Positions 29,077-37,151 of a stretch of DNA of 64,000 nt are shown here, one piece after another (position 1 is the stretch's first letter; every line of letters begins with the position of its first letter). The position numbers and the translations under genes were made by a program. The notes under the pieces are model-generated. The model was not told where the DNA came from and did no database searches. It worked only from the letters and a program-made list of their open reading frames with translations. Origin of the DNA: a virus; the IMG/VR virus record IMGVR_UViG_3300044949_002468, positions 1 to 64,000 of that record. One strand, 5' to 3'.

Positions 29077-29757
29077 CTACGCCACGCTTGGCCTGATGCG
29101 CAGAAACGCGCGGGCCAAGCTCCGCCGCCGCACTTTGACATAGACGCCATCGCCATCCCGGCTTCCTGCGCCATTAGTATTGCCCTCCACTGCCTCGAAA
29201 TAGTTTTCGTCGATGTTGCGCTTCACGATCCCGATGTGAGAAAAGTCATATATGACAAACATCCCCGGCTCTGGCTCCGCCGTGTCCGGCAGGATCTGCA
29301 CTGTCGCAGGGCGAGCCTTGGCCCACTTGAGAAACCCATAGGCCAGGGCGGTCTTCGGCCTCCACGCCTGCGGCGAGGTTTTCTTCAAGCCCAGCCATTT
29401 CCGATTGTCGGGATCATCGAGCCAGCGATCGAGACACCAGCAGCAGAACGCGGCGCAGTATGGCCACGCACCGGGATCGAGATTCGACGCGCTCTGATAC
29501 TTGCGCACCTCGGGCCCGAGATTATTGCCCTTCGTTTCCTTTTTTCCCACTTCCCGCGCGGCGATGATCGGAAGCATCGCCATGCGATTTGCGCCGCTCG
29601 GCTTCCCTGTGTATACGCTGGTGCGCTGCGGCAAGGACTTCGGCGAGGTCGCCGAGGTCGAGCCTTTCGACGAGTGCGAGAGCGACGGCGCGGCGATCAG
29701 CTTCGGGCCAGCCGCGTAGCCCGCGAATAAGTTCCTCAACCATGAGAGCACGTTCAC
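29077..29757 (-). CDS. CHAP-type peptidoglycan hydrolase (endolysin)
   Basis: A 226-residue lysin. After an N-terminal hydrophobic segment (residues 1-16) and a Ser/Thr/Pro linker to about 58, a CHAP/NlpC-like domain follows: PEVRKYQSA and PGAWPYCAAFCCWC give the catalytic Cys101, FSHIGIVKR gives His174, and EGNTN near 191-195 completes the active site. It cuts peptide bonds in the cell wall at the end of infection. The GTG at 29757 overlaps the stop of the lipoprotein gene (GTGA), which supports this start over Met59. The neighbours are a small lipoprotein and a holin candidate. Confidence 0.9.
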   Translation of the reverse strand: MNVLSWLRNLFAGYAAGPKLIAAPSLSHSSKGSTSATSPKSLPQRTSVYTGKPSGANRMAMLPIIAAREVGKKETKGNNLGPEVRKYQSASNLDPGAWPYCAAFCCWCLDRWLDDPDNRKWLGLKKTSPQAWRPKTALAYGFLKWAKARPATVQILPDTAEPEPGMFVIYDFSHIGIVKRNIDENYFEAVEGNTNGAGSRDGDGVYVKVRRRSLARAFLRIRPSVA

Positions 29758-29894
29758 TTCTTCAGACCCGGTTCCAGAGGCCGCTCGATTTGCAGAAAGA
29801 ACTCCCGCGTATCGAACTTATAGCCCGTGCCCACCCTCATTCCCTCGCAGCCCGCGAGGAAAAACAAAACCACAACCGCCGCCACGAGACGCAT
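29754..29894 (-). CDS. Small lipoprotein, spanin-like
   Basis: A 46-residue lipoprotein. Residues 1-16 form a signal peptide (MRLVAAVVVLFFLAGC) with the lipobox LAGC at 13-16. The mature peptide is only about 30 residues, ending in LEPGLKK. Its place between holin and lysin fits a small outer-membrane spanin (Rz1-like), which would imply a Gram-negative host. No partner inner-membrane spanin was identified. It overlaps the lysin start by 4 bp. Confidence 0.8.
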   Translation of the reverse strand: MRLVAAVVVLFFLAGCEGMRVGTGYKFDTREFFLQIERPLEPGLKK

Positions 29895-29897
29895 AGC

Positions 29898-30062
29898 CTA
29901 ACGCTGCTTGGTGAACACATTGATCAAGCCGACGAGGGACAGCCCCACGGCAATGATCGCATTGGCCTGCATGGGATCCAGACTCACGCCAGCGGCGGTC
30001 AGGAGCATCAGAATGCCTCGCCAAGTCGAATCTTCACGCAACCGGTCGAGTATGTAGTTCAT
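29898..30062 (-). CDS. Putative holin
   Basis: A 54-residue protein. Two hydrophobic stretches (about 18-27, GILMLLTAAG, and 36-50, NAIIAVGLSLVGLIN) follow a charged N-terminus RLREDSTWRG; the STWRG followed by a TAAGV-x-L segment is a pattern of small phage holins. It would make the membrane hole that releases the lysin. The ATG at 30062 was chosen because longer starts overlap the tail-fibre stop with non-conserved sequence. Confidence 0.75.
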   Translation of the reverse strand: MNYILDRLREDSTWRGILMLLTAAGVSLDPMQANAIIAVGLSLVGLINVFTKQR

Positions 30063-30093
30063 ACCCACACCGGCACTGTCAATCCGGGGAGCT

Positions 30094-31305
30094 TTATCCC
30101 ACGAGCGACCCGGTAAAGATTGCGCCAACGGCCAGCCCTCCAGTGTCTAGCCAGACGCTCACATAATCATTTGCGTTTAGCTGGATATTCGCGGCCAGAG
30201 ACATCGACGTATAGGCGGGGAAGCCGGGGGCAAGATTCACCTGATATTGGCTCGTTGTCGTTCTTAGAGCGGGCGAAAGAATGGCACTATTTACCCTGAA
30301 CTGAACAGTGGTCCAAGCGGGTGCAGACGTAACATGAGTCATGCCGGTGAATAAAAAAGAGTAAACACCGGCTGCTGGTGCTGTAAATCGCCCGCTTGAG
30401 AAACTAAAGGCGCTGCCTCTGTTTAACGGGGCCGAGCCATATGTGATTTCTTGAGCAGTCGTCAGATGCGCGGAGGATACAGCCGTGAACGCAGGGTAAT
30501 TGTTCGTTCCTGCTATCTCACTATAAGCAGTTCCGTTCCAGACATACACTTTACCGTTGTCTGAGGTCACATACACAGAGCCACCTTGAGATACAGTAAC
30601 ACCTGTTGTAGGAAGAGCGGCGAAATTGGCTACGCTAACAAATATATCCAAGGCGTCTCGTTGCGCTTGTGCATTTGCGGCAAGCAACAAATTACGCCCG
30701 GCGGAAGTGCTGTCGCTGATATCGCTGGCGGCGTGAGTATGGGCTACCACAAACGCATGGCGGTGATCAGCCCTAGCATACTGATCAGAAGTGCCAACGG
30801 CAGAAGTGGTGCCACCAACATCCGTCGGCGTGTTGATCGACGCGCTAGGGGCTCCTGCCGAAGGAGACACCTCGACGTAAGCCGAACCAGACCAGCGATA
30901 AATCTTGTTTGTATCTAAAGCCACGTAGATTTTGCCGCTCTCGCCACTCACGCTTTGAATTGCCGCGACGTTGGCGTATTCCAGAATATCATCCACGTAG
31001 CTTGGGAGTTGGCTGGCCGGAACTTTTCCGCTCTCCAACGTGGCATAGGTTCCACTGGCTTGTTTTCCGTCGAGCGAGGTTTGCAGGTTCGTTACATCGC
31101 TGATGGCGTGCGCGTGCGCGGACGGGGTGAAGGTAGAAGGCTTGTTCGTCACCGCGCTCCAATCAACCGCCGTCGCCGATGAACCCGCTGGACCCTGCGG
31201 CCCCACCGTCGGAAAGCTAAACGTCGCATTGAGGCTGGCTCCGAGCAACTCAGCCGTCTCCAAGGTCACACCACCCAGATCAAAATCGACGCGCAGAAAG
31301 TTCAT
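30094..31305 (-). CDS. Tail fibre protein with C1q-like tip
   Basis: A 403-residue fibre. The N-terminus (to about 45) includes a short collagen-like GPQGPAG and should attach to the tail. A repetitive beta region follows with two H-x-H elements (HAHAISD near 65 and DHRHAFVVAHTHAASD near 180), typical of metal-binding trimeric phage fibres. The C-terminal 130 residues (from about 270, AFTAVSSAHLTTAQEI) resemble a C1q/TNF-like trimer knob that binds receptors. It is the most distal tail gene before the lysis genes. Confidence 0.88.
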   Translation of the reverse strand: MNFLRVDFDLGGVTLETAELLGASLNATFSFPTVGPQGPAGSSATAVDWSAVTNKPSTFTPSAHAHAISDVTNLQTSLDGKQASGTYATLESGKVPASQLPSYVDDILEYANVAAIQSVSGESGKIYVALDTNKIYRWSGSAYVEVSPSAGAPSASINTPTDVGGTTSAVGTSDQYARADHRHAFVVAHTHAASDISDSTSAGRNLLLAANAQAQRDALDIFVSVANFAALPTTGVTVSQGGSVYVTSDNGKVYVWNGTAYSEIAGTNNYPAFTAVSSAHLTTAQEITYGSAPLNRGSAFSFSSGRFTAPAAGVYSFLFTGMTHVTSAPAWTTVQFRVNSAILSPALRTTTSQYQVNLAPGFPAYTSMSLAANIQLNANDYVSVWLDTGGLAVGAIFTGSLVG

Positions 31306-31308
31306 ACT

Positions 31309-31641
31309 TTAGGAGGCGGCCAGTGTTGCCACCGGGGGGATGTTAAGCGCACCACCCTGCAATGGCGCGGCGTAGCCCGCAGGACTCAGCGCCTTGAAGT
31401 CATAAACAAACACCCCCGCCTCCGCCGTGTCATTCTCGTCGATATGGAATGAAACACTGGTGCCCATGGCCGGGGTAGCTATTTTCTGAAAAATAGCGGC
31501 GGCATCGAGGTCGTTCAGTGATCTTTTGGCTGTTAGCCAGAACTTCCACCCCGACACAGCAAGCGGCGCTCCTCCCGCAGTAAAATGCGCCTCAAATAAA
31601 AAATCACTCCGGCGCGGGATCGTTAAGTCTCTTTGTATCAT
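31309..31641 (-). CDS. Tail-tip/baseplate upper-domain-like protein
   Basis: A 110-residue beta-rich protein (MIQRDLTIPRRSDFLFEAHF). Proteins of this kind (BppU N-terminal type) attach fibres to the tail tip. The ATG at 31641 has a strong ribosome binding site (GGGGAGG) a few bases upstream; an upstream TTG is less likely. It is similar in layout to the gene at 32898-33593, which begins with the same kind of linear-gradient beta pattern. The assignment is tentative. Confidence 0.68.
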   Translation of the reverse strand: MIQRDLTIPRRSDFLFEAHFTAGGAPLAVSGWKFWLTAKRSLNDLDAAAIFQKIATPAMGTSVSFHIDENDTAEAGVFVYDFKALSPAGYAAPLQGGALNIPPVATLAAS

Positions 31642-31671
31642 GTGCCTCCCCCAACTTGTTTGCAGTGTCAA

Positions 31672-32247
31672 TCAGAACCGAAGAACGCCCGCCATCTTCA
31701 CATTGGTGATTCCCATCGCATGGTTCTCCGCATCCTTTCGGAAGCGGATCGTGATCTGCGATCCAGGCCTTACCCTCGCTTCAAGCTGCACTTCGCGCGG
31801 CGCGCTACGATTGCCAGAGACAACTCCAGTAGCCACCACAGCATCGTCCTCAAGAATTTGGTGGGTCATGCTATAGACAGTATAAGCCGGGTTGGGAAAC
31901 GGATTGTCCACGTAGAACTTTAGTGCGACGACACCGCAGCAACTACGGCCAACGGCCTGTTGGAAAAACACAGAATTGGGCGGCTCGCGCGTAAGCGTGT
32001 GCAGATTTGCAAACAACATATTGCCAAACTCGCGCACATTGAAGACCGACCTAATACCGGCCCACCCATAAGGAACCCCCTCATACCAGCCTATCGCGGG
32101 CTGGCCATTGAAGATCGGATGCCGGATCAGCCCGGTGAGATTCTGGAAATCGCCGTTAATGACCGGATTACAGCGCCCCATCAAAACTCGTCCGCCCACA
32201 ATCGGCACTCGAGGGCTTGGCACTGTGCATACTTTTACGGTGTCCAT
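31672..32247 (-). CDS. Tail-associated protein, possible carbohydrate-binding domain
   Basis: A 191-residue beta-rich protein with strands such as FNGQPAIGWYEGVPYGWAGI and QLEARVRPGSQITIRFR, reminiscent of jelly-roll carbohydrate-binding modules. The first 25 residues have many Val and Pro. It lies in the tail-fibre cluster. Function is inferred from position only. Confidence 0.65.
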   Translation of the reverse strand: MDTVKVCTVPSPRVPIVGGRVLMGRCNPVINGDFQNLTGLIRHPIFNGQPAIGWYEGVPYGWAGIRSVFNVREFGNMLFANLHTLTREPPNSVFFQQAVGRSCCGVVALKFYVDNPFPNPAYTVYSMTHQILEDDAVVATGVVSGNRSAPREVQLEARVRPGSQITIRFRKDAENHAMGITNVKMAGVLRF

Positions 32248-32295
32248 TGCTCCCTGGTGCTACAATCCCCGCGGATGACCGCAGGGCATTGGTCA

Positions 32296-32901
32296 TCATA
32301 GCTCGTAAACAGAAGTAATAATCCCGTTGACCACTTGGACGGCCATAGTGACGTTCCCGTTTTCCGGGTCAGGCATGTAGAATGTGCCAGTGAAAAGATT
32401 TGTGCTCAAAGCCAACGCGCGCATCATCCCGACGTTCGACGTATTGGTCAGCGCCGGAAGCCCCAGCCCCAGATTCGTTCTTGTCCCGGCAATGTTTGCT
32501 CCGCTGTTAAAGGTAATCGCCGAGCCTGCCCCTACGGTAAAACTTCCGCTGAAACCGCCCGTGAAATCTGTTGCTGCCACCGAATTGCTGAAAATTTGCA
32601 GTCCGGAGACCCCGCCGACCACCGCCACGATCCGATCCGGCCCCTGCGTGTGCATAAATCCGGTATTCGTCGCGGCGATCTTGATCGCAGGATTGGTCAG
32701 CGCCCCGCCGCCAAACACCCCCAGCATGACCCCGTTCGTATTGGTCAGCACCGCACTGGTCGAGGGCGCATTGGCCCAGAAATTGGTCGGACTCACCACC
32801 ACGCCATTGGTGTTCACCATGACCGACCGCGCAACCGTCTGGGCATGGCCACAACAAAGCGCAGCCATTAGCACATAAGAGATCAAAAGCAGTCTTTTCA
32901 T
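32296..32901 (-). CDS. Secreted protein in the tail cluster
   Basis: A 201-residue protein with a classical signal peptide (MKRLLLISYVLMAALCCGHA, cleavage near 20) followed by beta-rich Thr/Asn/Gly repeats: SVMVNTNGVVV, AVLTNTNGVML, then SGANIAGTRTNLGLGL. A signal peptide is odd in a gene expected to make a virion part; it might be exported to the host surface or be a moron that alters the host. It overlaps the upstream gene by 4 bp. Confidence 0.75.
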   Translation of the reverse strand: MKRLLLISYVLMAALCCGHAQTVARSVMVNTNGVVVSPTNFWANAPSTSAVLTNTNGVMLGVFGGGALTNPAIKIAATNTGFMHTQGPDRIVAVVGGVSGLQIFSNSVAATDFTGGFSGSFTVGAGSAITFNSGANIAGTRTNLGLGLPALTNTSNVGMMRALALSTNLFTGTFYMPDPENGNVTMAVQVVNGIITSVYEL

Positions 32902-33593
32902 AAAGGTCGTGTTTCGATCGTGTAGACCCCTCCTTCAACAACTGGAACGAGCCGCACCCACGCTACTCCGTCGGCTGACAACTCTAGACTTCCATCAGAT
33001 CCAAGCCTCGCTCTTGAGGTCGCAAACTTCATAGAGTCAAAAGCCTGCTTGGTGCGCAAGGGGGTCATCCATGTCGTATTGTTTGTCCCATTTTGAGATT
33101 GAGCCTGTGTGGCCTTGAGATCGACTTCAGCGACAGGAAGAATGGTATTAGGGCGGATGATATCATTCGCCACGATCACGTTGAACGTCGCGCTCGTTAT
33201 CACGGAGTGATCCTGCTCTACGCTGACTTCGGCGATTAGAGCCACACTCTCAGGCTCCTCAGCAAACAGTGCATTTAGTTCGACCGTGTTAAGATTCAGA
33301 TCAAAAACGTAAACCCTGCCCGAGCCGAAGCCCGATACAGTCCAATCGCTAGCTACGGCGACATAACCCGCCGCGGCAACAATACCCGCAGGGCCAGGGC
33401 GGATCCCCAGACTCCTTTTCAAAGCCAACATTCCTTGGGCCGTCTCCGGTAATTCAATGTTGATACCATCGACCCTAAAGACGGCCTCAACTCGCAATCG
33501 GTCTGCGCGCTTGACCCGCCGCGCCGTGGCGCCGCCAAGCCCCCCGTTCCAATCCGTCACCGCGCCGGTATCCAAGTCGATGGCCAGTTTCAC
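32898..33593 (-). CDS. Tail-tip protein, BppU-like
   Basis: A 231-residue beta-rich protein. MKLAIDLDTGAVTDWNGG and later DRLRVEAVFRVDG match the start of tail adaptor proteins that hold fibres. The C-terminus has SADGVAWVRLVPV. Short helix TPLRTKQAFDSM near 180 resembles the trimer-forming region of fibres. It is part of the tail operon. Confidence 0.68.
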   Translation of the reverse strand: MKLAIDLDTGAVTDWNGGLGGATARRVKRADRLRVEAVFRVDGINIELPETAQGMLALKRSLGIRPGPAGIVAAAGYVAVASDWTVSGFGSGRVYVFDLNLNTVELNALFAEEPESVALIAEVSVEQDHSVITSATFNVIVANDIIRPNTILPVAEVDLKATQAQSQNGTNNTTWMTPLRTKQAFDSMKFATSRARLGSDGSLELSADGVAWVRLVPVVEGGVYTIETRPL

Positions 33594-33640
33594 CAGACCA
33601 AGCTACCTGTCAATTTAGGTATTCGGTTCGAGCCAGACTG

Positions 33641-34408
33641 CTACGGAGTCCATGTCTCACCCGAGCTACAATCTGCCCCCGGCACCGCGGCGTAGAACTG
33701 GCCGTCCTTCACATAGAGAAAGCCATCCTCCACCGGCAACATCGCCTTGATCCACTCGTCAAACAAAGCCCGAATCTCAGTCACAGAAGGTCCACCACCA
33801 CCACCGCCGCCACCGCCGCCGCCACCGCCGCCGCCACCGCCACCGCCGCCGCCACCGCCACCGCCGCCGCCACCGCCACCGCCGCCGCCACCGCCACCGC
33901 CGCCGCCACCGCCGCCACCGCCACCGCCGCCACCTGGGGCGGAGATCCGTGGCGAGATGTAGCCGAATTCCATGACTACCGGCATCGACTGGGACGAGTA
34001 TGTCTTGCCTCCCAACGTCCACTCCAACTCGGTCACGCAAGATAGAGACTCATCGACCCGAATTCCCTCTGCGTTGGCGGAAAGAGCAGCAATGTCTGGC
34101 TCGATAACAAAGTAAGGATGATCTTCATCCGTGAAAGCCTGTGGCTCATCAAGAGTCTGTGAAGCTACTATCTCCATGTTACGCCCGTCTCGAAGCGTCC
34201 ACGTTAGGCTGTCGACGGACGATCGCGCCGTGTCATTGGTATCAAAAAGCAACACCAACAGTTTGAAATAATTGCCGCTTCGCAGACGCAATGTGCCGTT
34301 TTCGCTCAACGTGCTGCGCAGGAAGCCGCCCCGCATTTCAGCCTGCAAGTCGATAAATGACCACAACTGGCCAACCCAGGGAGCCCGAGCTGCGGCAACG
34401 GCGTCCAT
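33641..34408 (-). CDS. Tail-tip protein with 48-residue polyglycine linker
   Basis: A 255-residue protein. Residues 1-155 form a module (APWVGQLWSFIDLQAEMRGG to YSSQSMPVVMEFG) that is a paralogue of the C-terminal 160 residues of the neighbouring 656-residue protein. It is followed by 48 consecutive glycines and a short C-terminal domain (SVTEIRALFDEWIKAMLPVE) with a GFLYVKDGQFYA beta-hairpin. Polyglycine probably works as a flexible spacer, as in long phage tail fibres with polyglycine helices. Confidence 0.8.
   Translation of the reverse strand: MDAVAAARAPWVGQLWSFIDLQAEMRGGFLRSTLSENGTLRLRSGNYFKLLVLLFDTNDTARSSVDSLTWTLRDGRNMEIVASQTLDEPQAFTDEDHPYFVIEPDIAALSANAEGIRVDESLSCVTELEWTLGGKTYSSQSMPVVMEFGYISPRISAPGGGGGGGGGGGGGGGGGGGGGGGGGGGGGGGGGGGGGGGGGGGGGGGGPSVTEIRALFDEWIKAMLPVEDGFLYVKDGQFYAAVPGADCSSGETWTP
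33791..33934 (-). repeat. Polyglycine codon tract (48 codons)
   Basis: 144 bp of GGC/GGT-type Gly codons (read on the plus strand as a CCG/CCA mix) form an in-frame microsatellite. Runs of this length expand and contract during replication in multiples of 3 bp without changing frame. A smaller 10-Gly tract exists in the gene at 41679-42401. The opposite strand would encode only proline and is not a gene. Confidence 0.95.
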
Positions 34409-34416
34409 GGCAGCAA

Positions 34417-36387
34417 CTAGGGGCGAGAGACATCCAACTCCAGATGAACCGGGAAGGTGCGGCTAGAGTAGACTTTGTTGTCCTTGGTCCATTCGACATC
34501 AGCAGCGCACAACAGAGGTTCGTTCTTCGCGTTTTCCTCGGCCCATTCAAGCACGACCTCCCGTTCTGCCGCACCGGTGACGACTTCCATTAAATAGTAA
34601 GGCGTCTGCTCTTGAAACGAGGCCGATCCAAAGGCGACAGTTTTCTCAAGCAACACATCATCCAAATTGTCAGCCTTGCGCACCGACAGGCGCAACTGAC
34701 TTGGAGCCAATTCAAAGATTGAATCCGACGCATCGACAAAAAAGATACCAAGATTAACGGTGTCGCCGATCTTCATTCGCAGGGCCCCATCTTCAAATAG
34801 AGTGCTCTGCACGACCTTACTTCTTGCTTGCACCTGAAGATCGGTAATTTCCCACTGATTCAGCAACCACGGCGCGCGCAGGATCGCATCATCGTTGTCC
34901 TCTACCGCTTCACCAGTAATGATGAATTTGATTGTGAAAGGGATACTCTGAAGGTGGTTTGACGCGGGCACGGAAATAGCCGTGATCGAGGCCAAGTATG
35001 ACCCCGGGCGCCGATACGTTCCGGCGATCAATCCCTCGGAAGATATGCTCAAGCCCGGTGGCAGCCCAACAGCAGTCCATGTGGCCGGTGACGGCGTAGC
35101 TTGCAGGGCTAGATTTACCGTCTCCCCCACTATACCCAAAGTCCCATCACGACTGATCGAGGCGTTGGAGGAAATAATCGTTCGCACAGGCGTGATGATC
35201 GTCAGCACGCAGGTATGATCACGAAAATTGACGGCATCCCGGGCGGCACGCAGATTGATGCTGAACGTGCCACTGGAGGGGGGCGTCCCCACCATGGCCG
35301 TGCCGAAGAAAGGCCTTATAATTGTCTGCACCGGAGTTCCCGGCGCCCCTGGCGGCGGGCTGTCGTCTTGGATCCGTAGCCAGCCTGGGTTATTCAGAAT
35401 AGTCCAATTCGCCGCATAATTGGATGTCAGCTGCACGGTGATTTCTTCTCCCGTTTTGCCATTGGCAGACGATGGCACGCTGGTTGTCCATGGCGCGACG
35501 GGCGGAGGCGCTAGCATACTTATATTCCCGCGAAATCCGTCATCATTAGGCTCCAGCCTGTAGAAATACTGCGCCAATCCCCCAAATTGTCCGGGCCCGA
35601 CAAACTCCTGGTGCACAGTAAGCGAAGACATCGACCGGCGATTCACGTTTGCCACGAGTTGAGTTCCAGCTGGCTCAGTAGGAAGCGAGGTCGTTAACGC
35701 ATTCACCGGAATGGAGACATTACCAACACTGATGTTTCCCTGCGGAGTTATTTTTTGCCATGAAACCCAGTCAGGCGACACGAAGTTTCCGACGTAAGTG
35801 GAATTGACGACCAGTTGTTGTGCCTCGCTCGACTGCCACGGAGCGCCTGAGTAACCAATCAGATTCAACTGATCGTTTGTCACCGACATAACCCCAGCAT
35901 TGAGTGTCGCGGCCCGCGTCGGATGGATGCCATATTCAGCCACAGTCGGTGTCGAAAGTGCTCCCGAATCCGAAACATTGGTCAGCGTAATGCGAACACC
36001 GAAAGGAGCCTGTGACGCAAATAGGCCGGATCCGGCGTTCCAAAAAATAGAACCCGCGGATCCATACAGCTGTGCGGCAGTTACGCCCCAAATACGTCCT
36101 CTGAATTGGTTTACACCCGCTACTGACGTATCCAAGTAAGCAGTAGAATACGTAAGCCACGAAAAACCCGAAGAAGTCCCATTCGACGTAGCCCCCCTCA
36201 TCAAATCGACCTTAACTTTCGTGTAATGCGGCGATACGACTGCATCGCTCCAAGCGATCGTTACGTCCAAAAACACGCTGCGATAATATGCGGGGAAAGA
36301 CCTATCGTTAATACGAACGCCGTCCATACGCTCCAAGACGCGTATGGGATCGGTCAGCGTAATGTTACTCGGAGCGGCGATTGACAT
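34417..36387 (-). CDS. Tail-tip protein with Ig-like domain
   Basis: A 656-residue beta-rich protein. Residues 1-330 are an unknown tail domain with Asn/Ser-rich strands. Residues about 420-490 include a putative Ig-like (He-PIG type) domain: WTAVGLPPGLSISSEGLIAG followed by T-x-x-x-G-x-Y. The last 160 residues (APWLLNQWEITDLQVQARSK to YSSRTFPVHLELD) are a paralogue of the N-terminal module of the downstream gene. It is a likely central tail-tip or fibre component. Confidence 0.75.
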   Translation of the reverse strand: MSIAAPSNITLTDPIRVLERMDGVRINDRSFPAYYRSVFLDVTIAWSDAVVSPHYTKVKVDLMRGATSNGTSSGFSWLTYSTAYLDTSVAGVNQFRGRIWGVTAAQLYGSAGSIFWNAGSGLFASQAPFGVRITLTNVSDSGALSTPTVAEYGIHPTRAATLNAGVMSVTNDQLNLIGYSGAPWQSSEAQQLVVNSTYVGNFVSPDWVSWQKITPQGNISVGNVSIPVNALTTSLPTEPAGTQLVANVNRRSMSSLTVHQEFVGPGQFGGLAQYFYRLEPNDDGFRGNISMLAPPPVAPWTTSVPSSANGKTGEEITVQLTSNYAANWTILNNPGWLRIQDDSPPPGAPGTPVQTIIRPFFGTAMVGTPPSSGTFSINLRAARDAVNFRDHTCVLTIITPVRTIISSNASISRDGTLGIVGETVNLALQATPSPATWTAVGLPPGLSISSEGLIAGTYRRPGSYLASITAISVPASNHLQSIPFTIKFIITGEAVEDNDDAILRAPWLLNQWEITDLQVQARSKVVQSTLFEDGALRMKIGDTVNLGIFFVDASDSIFELAPSQLRLSVRKADNLDDVLLEKTVAFGSASFQEQTPYYLMEVVTGAAEREVVLEWAEENAKNEPLLCAADVEWTKDNKVYSSRTFPVHLELDVSRP

Positions 36388-36389
36388 AA

Positions 36390-37151
36390 CTATTTGGTGC
36401 CGAGATGCAGGTAATAGGCCACATACCCACGAGGATCGCGGACATCATTTTGCGTGTCGAAGTAGGAAAGCCGGATGCGTAGTACAAAATAAGGATTGGT
36501 CGGCAACTGCGCGGCTATCGCCCCGACTGCTTTATCATAGCGGATAATGTCGCCGCTGAACCCCTCCTCCGTGGGGCTCAAGCGCTCCCGCGTGAGCTTC
36601 ACCCCGAAATTGTGTGTAGAGACCACATCGGTAATGTGCAACTGCTGCTCGATCAGCGGCTCGCGCCAGACATATCCATCTAAGTTCGGGCCGACCGGTG
36701 CGGGCGAAGCTTGCTCCGTGCGCATACCAATCTCCCACACCATGCTCCAGACCACATCCGTGTTATTGGAAAACAGCCTCACTTGCAGCGTGCGCAGCAA
36801 AGTGAACGTGCTGCCCAAAGTCAGGGCTTGCGGCGTGAAGGCGATGGTAAAAAGTGTGCGCGAGAAAGCCCGAGGATAGTAGGAATTGGTCTGTTTGTAT
36901 CGCTGGAGCGGATACCACAACCGGCCATCGCATCCGAAATGCTCGCCGGGTTGAACTCTTTGCGGCGGCCAGCTCTTGAAGGCTGGCAAGACGATGCTTT
37001 CATTGCGCCCATTCACCATGACCACGGAAGACCCCAGCGCGGGCGCGGCGGTGCCGAGATGCACTTCTGCTGTTGCATCATGAATGGCCGGAAGCAGCCC
37101 CAAGGCCGGCTGAGGCAAGGCCTCGATTTCACTCATGGATTCGATGATCAT
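36390..37151 (-). CDS. Tail-tip protein, paralogue of the next gene's C-terminus
   Basis: A 253-residue protein. HFGCDGRLWYPLQRYKQTNS, then a Phe/Leu-rich beta region and a final RDPRGYVAYYLHLG, is similar to the last 240 residues of the 929-residue protein upstream (YFAADGRCYYRVYRDEEAK, FDPRGQVALI). It starts with ATGA overlap to that gene, so it probably arose by duplication of its end. Structural role in the tail tip inferred. Confidence 0.72.
   Translation of the reverse strand: MIIESMSEIEALPQPALGLLPAIHDATAEVHLGTAAPALGSSVVMVNGRNESIVLPAFKSWPPQRVQPGEHFGCDGRLWYPLQRYKQTNSYYPRAFSRTLFTIAFTPQALTLGSTFTLLRTLQVRLFSNNTDVVWSMVWEIGMRTEQASPAPVGPNLDGYVWREPLIEQQLHITDVVSTHNFGVKLTRERLSPTEEGFSGDIIRYDKAVGAIAAQLPTNPYFVLRIRLSYFDTQNDVRDPRGYVAYYLHLGTK

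Noticed and set aside
29522-29743. 73-codon helical open frame inside the lysin gene on the same strand
   Set aside because: The lysin GTG at 29757 overlaps the lipoprotein stop by 4 bp, the usual coupling here, and the lysin frame is continuous through this stretch. The second frame has no comparable support.
33785-33940. CRISPR array or tandem repeat array at the CCGCCACCG tract
   Set aside because: The repeats are codon-level glycine repeats without spacers and are in frame within a tail gene.
33747-33962. Open frame encoding about 48 prolines on the plus strand
   Set aside because: It is the complement of the polyglycine tract and exists only because of the repeat.
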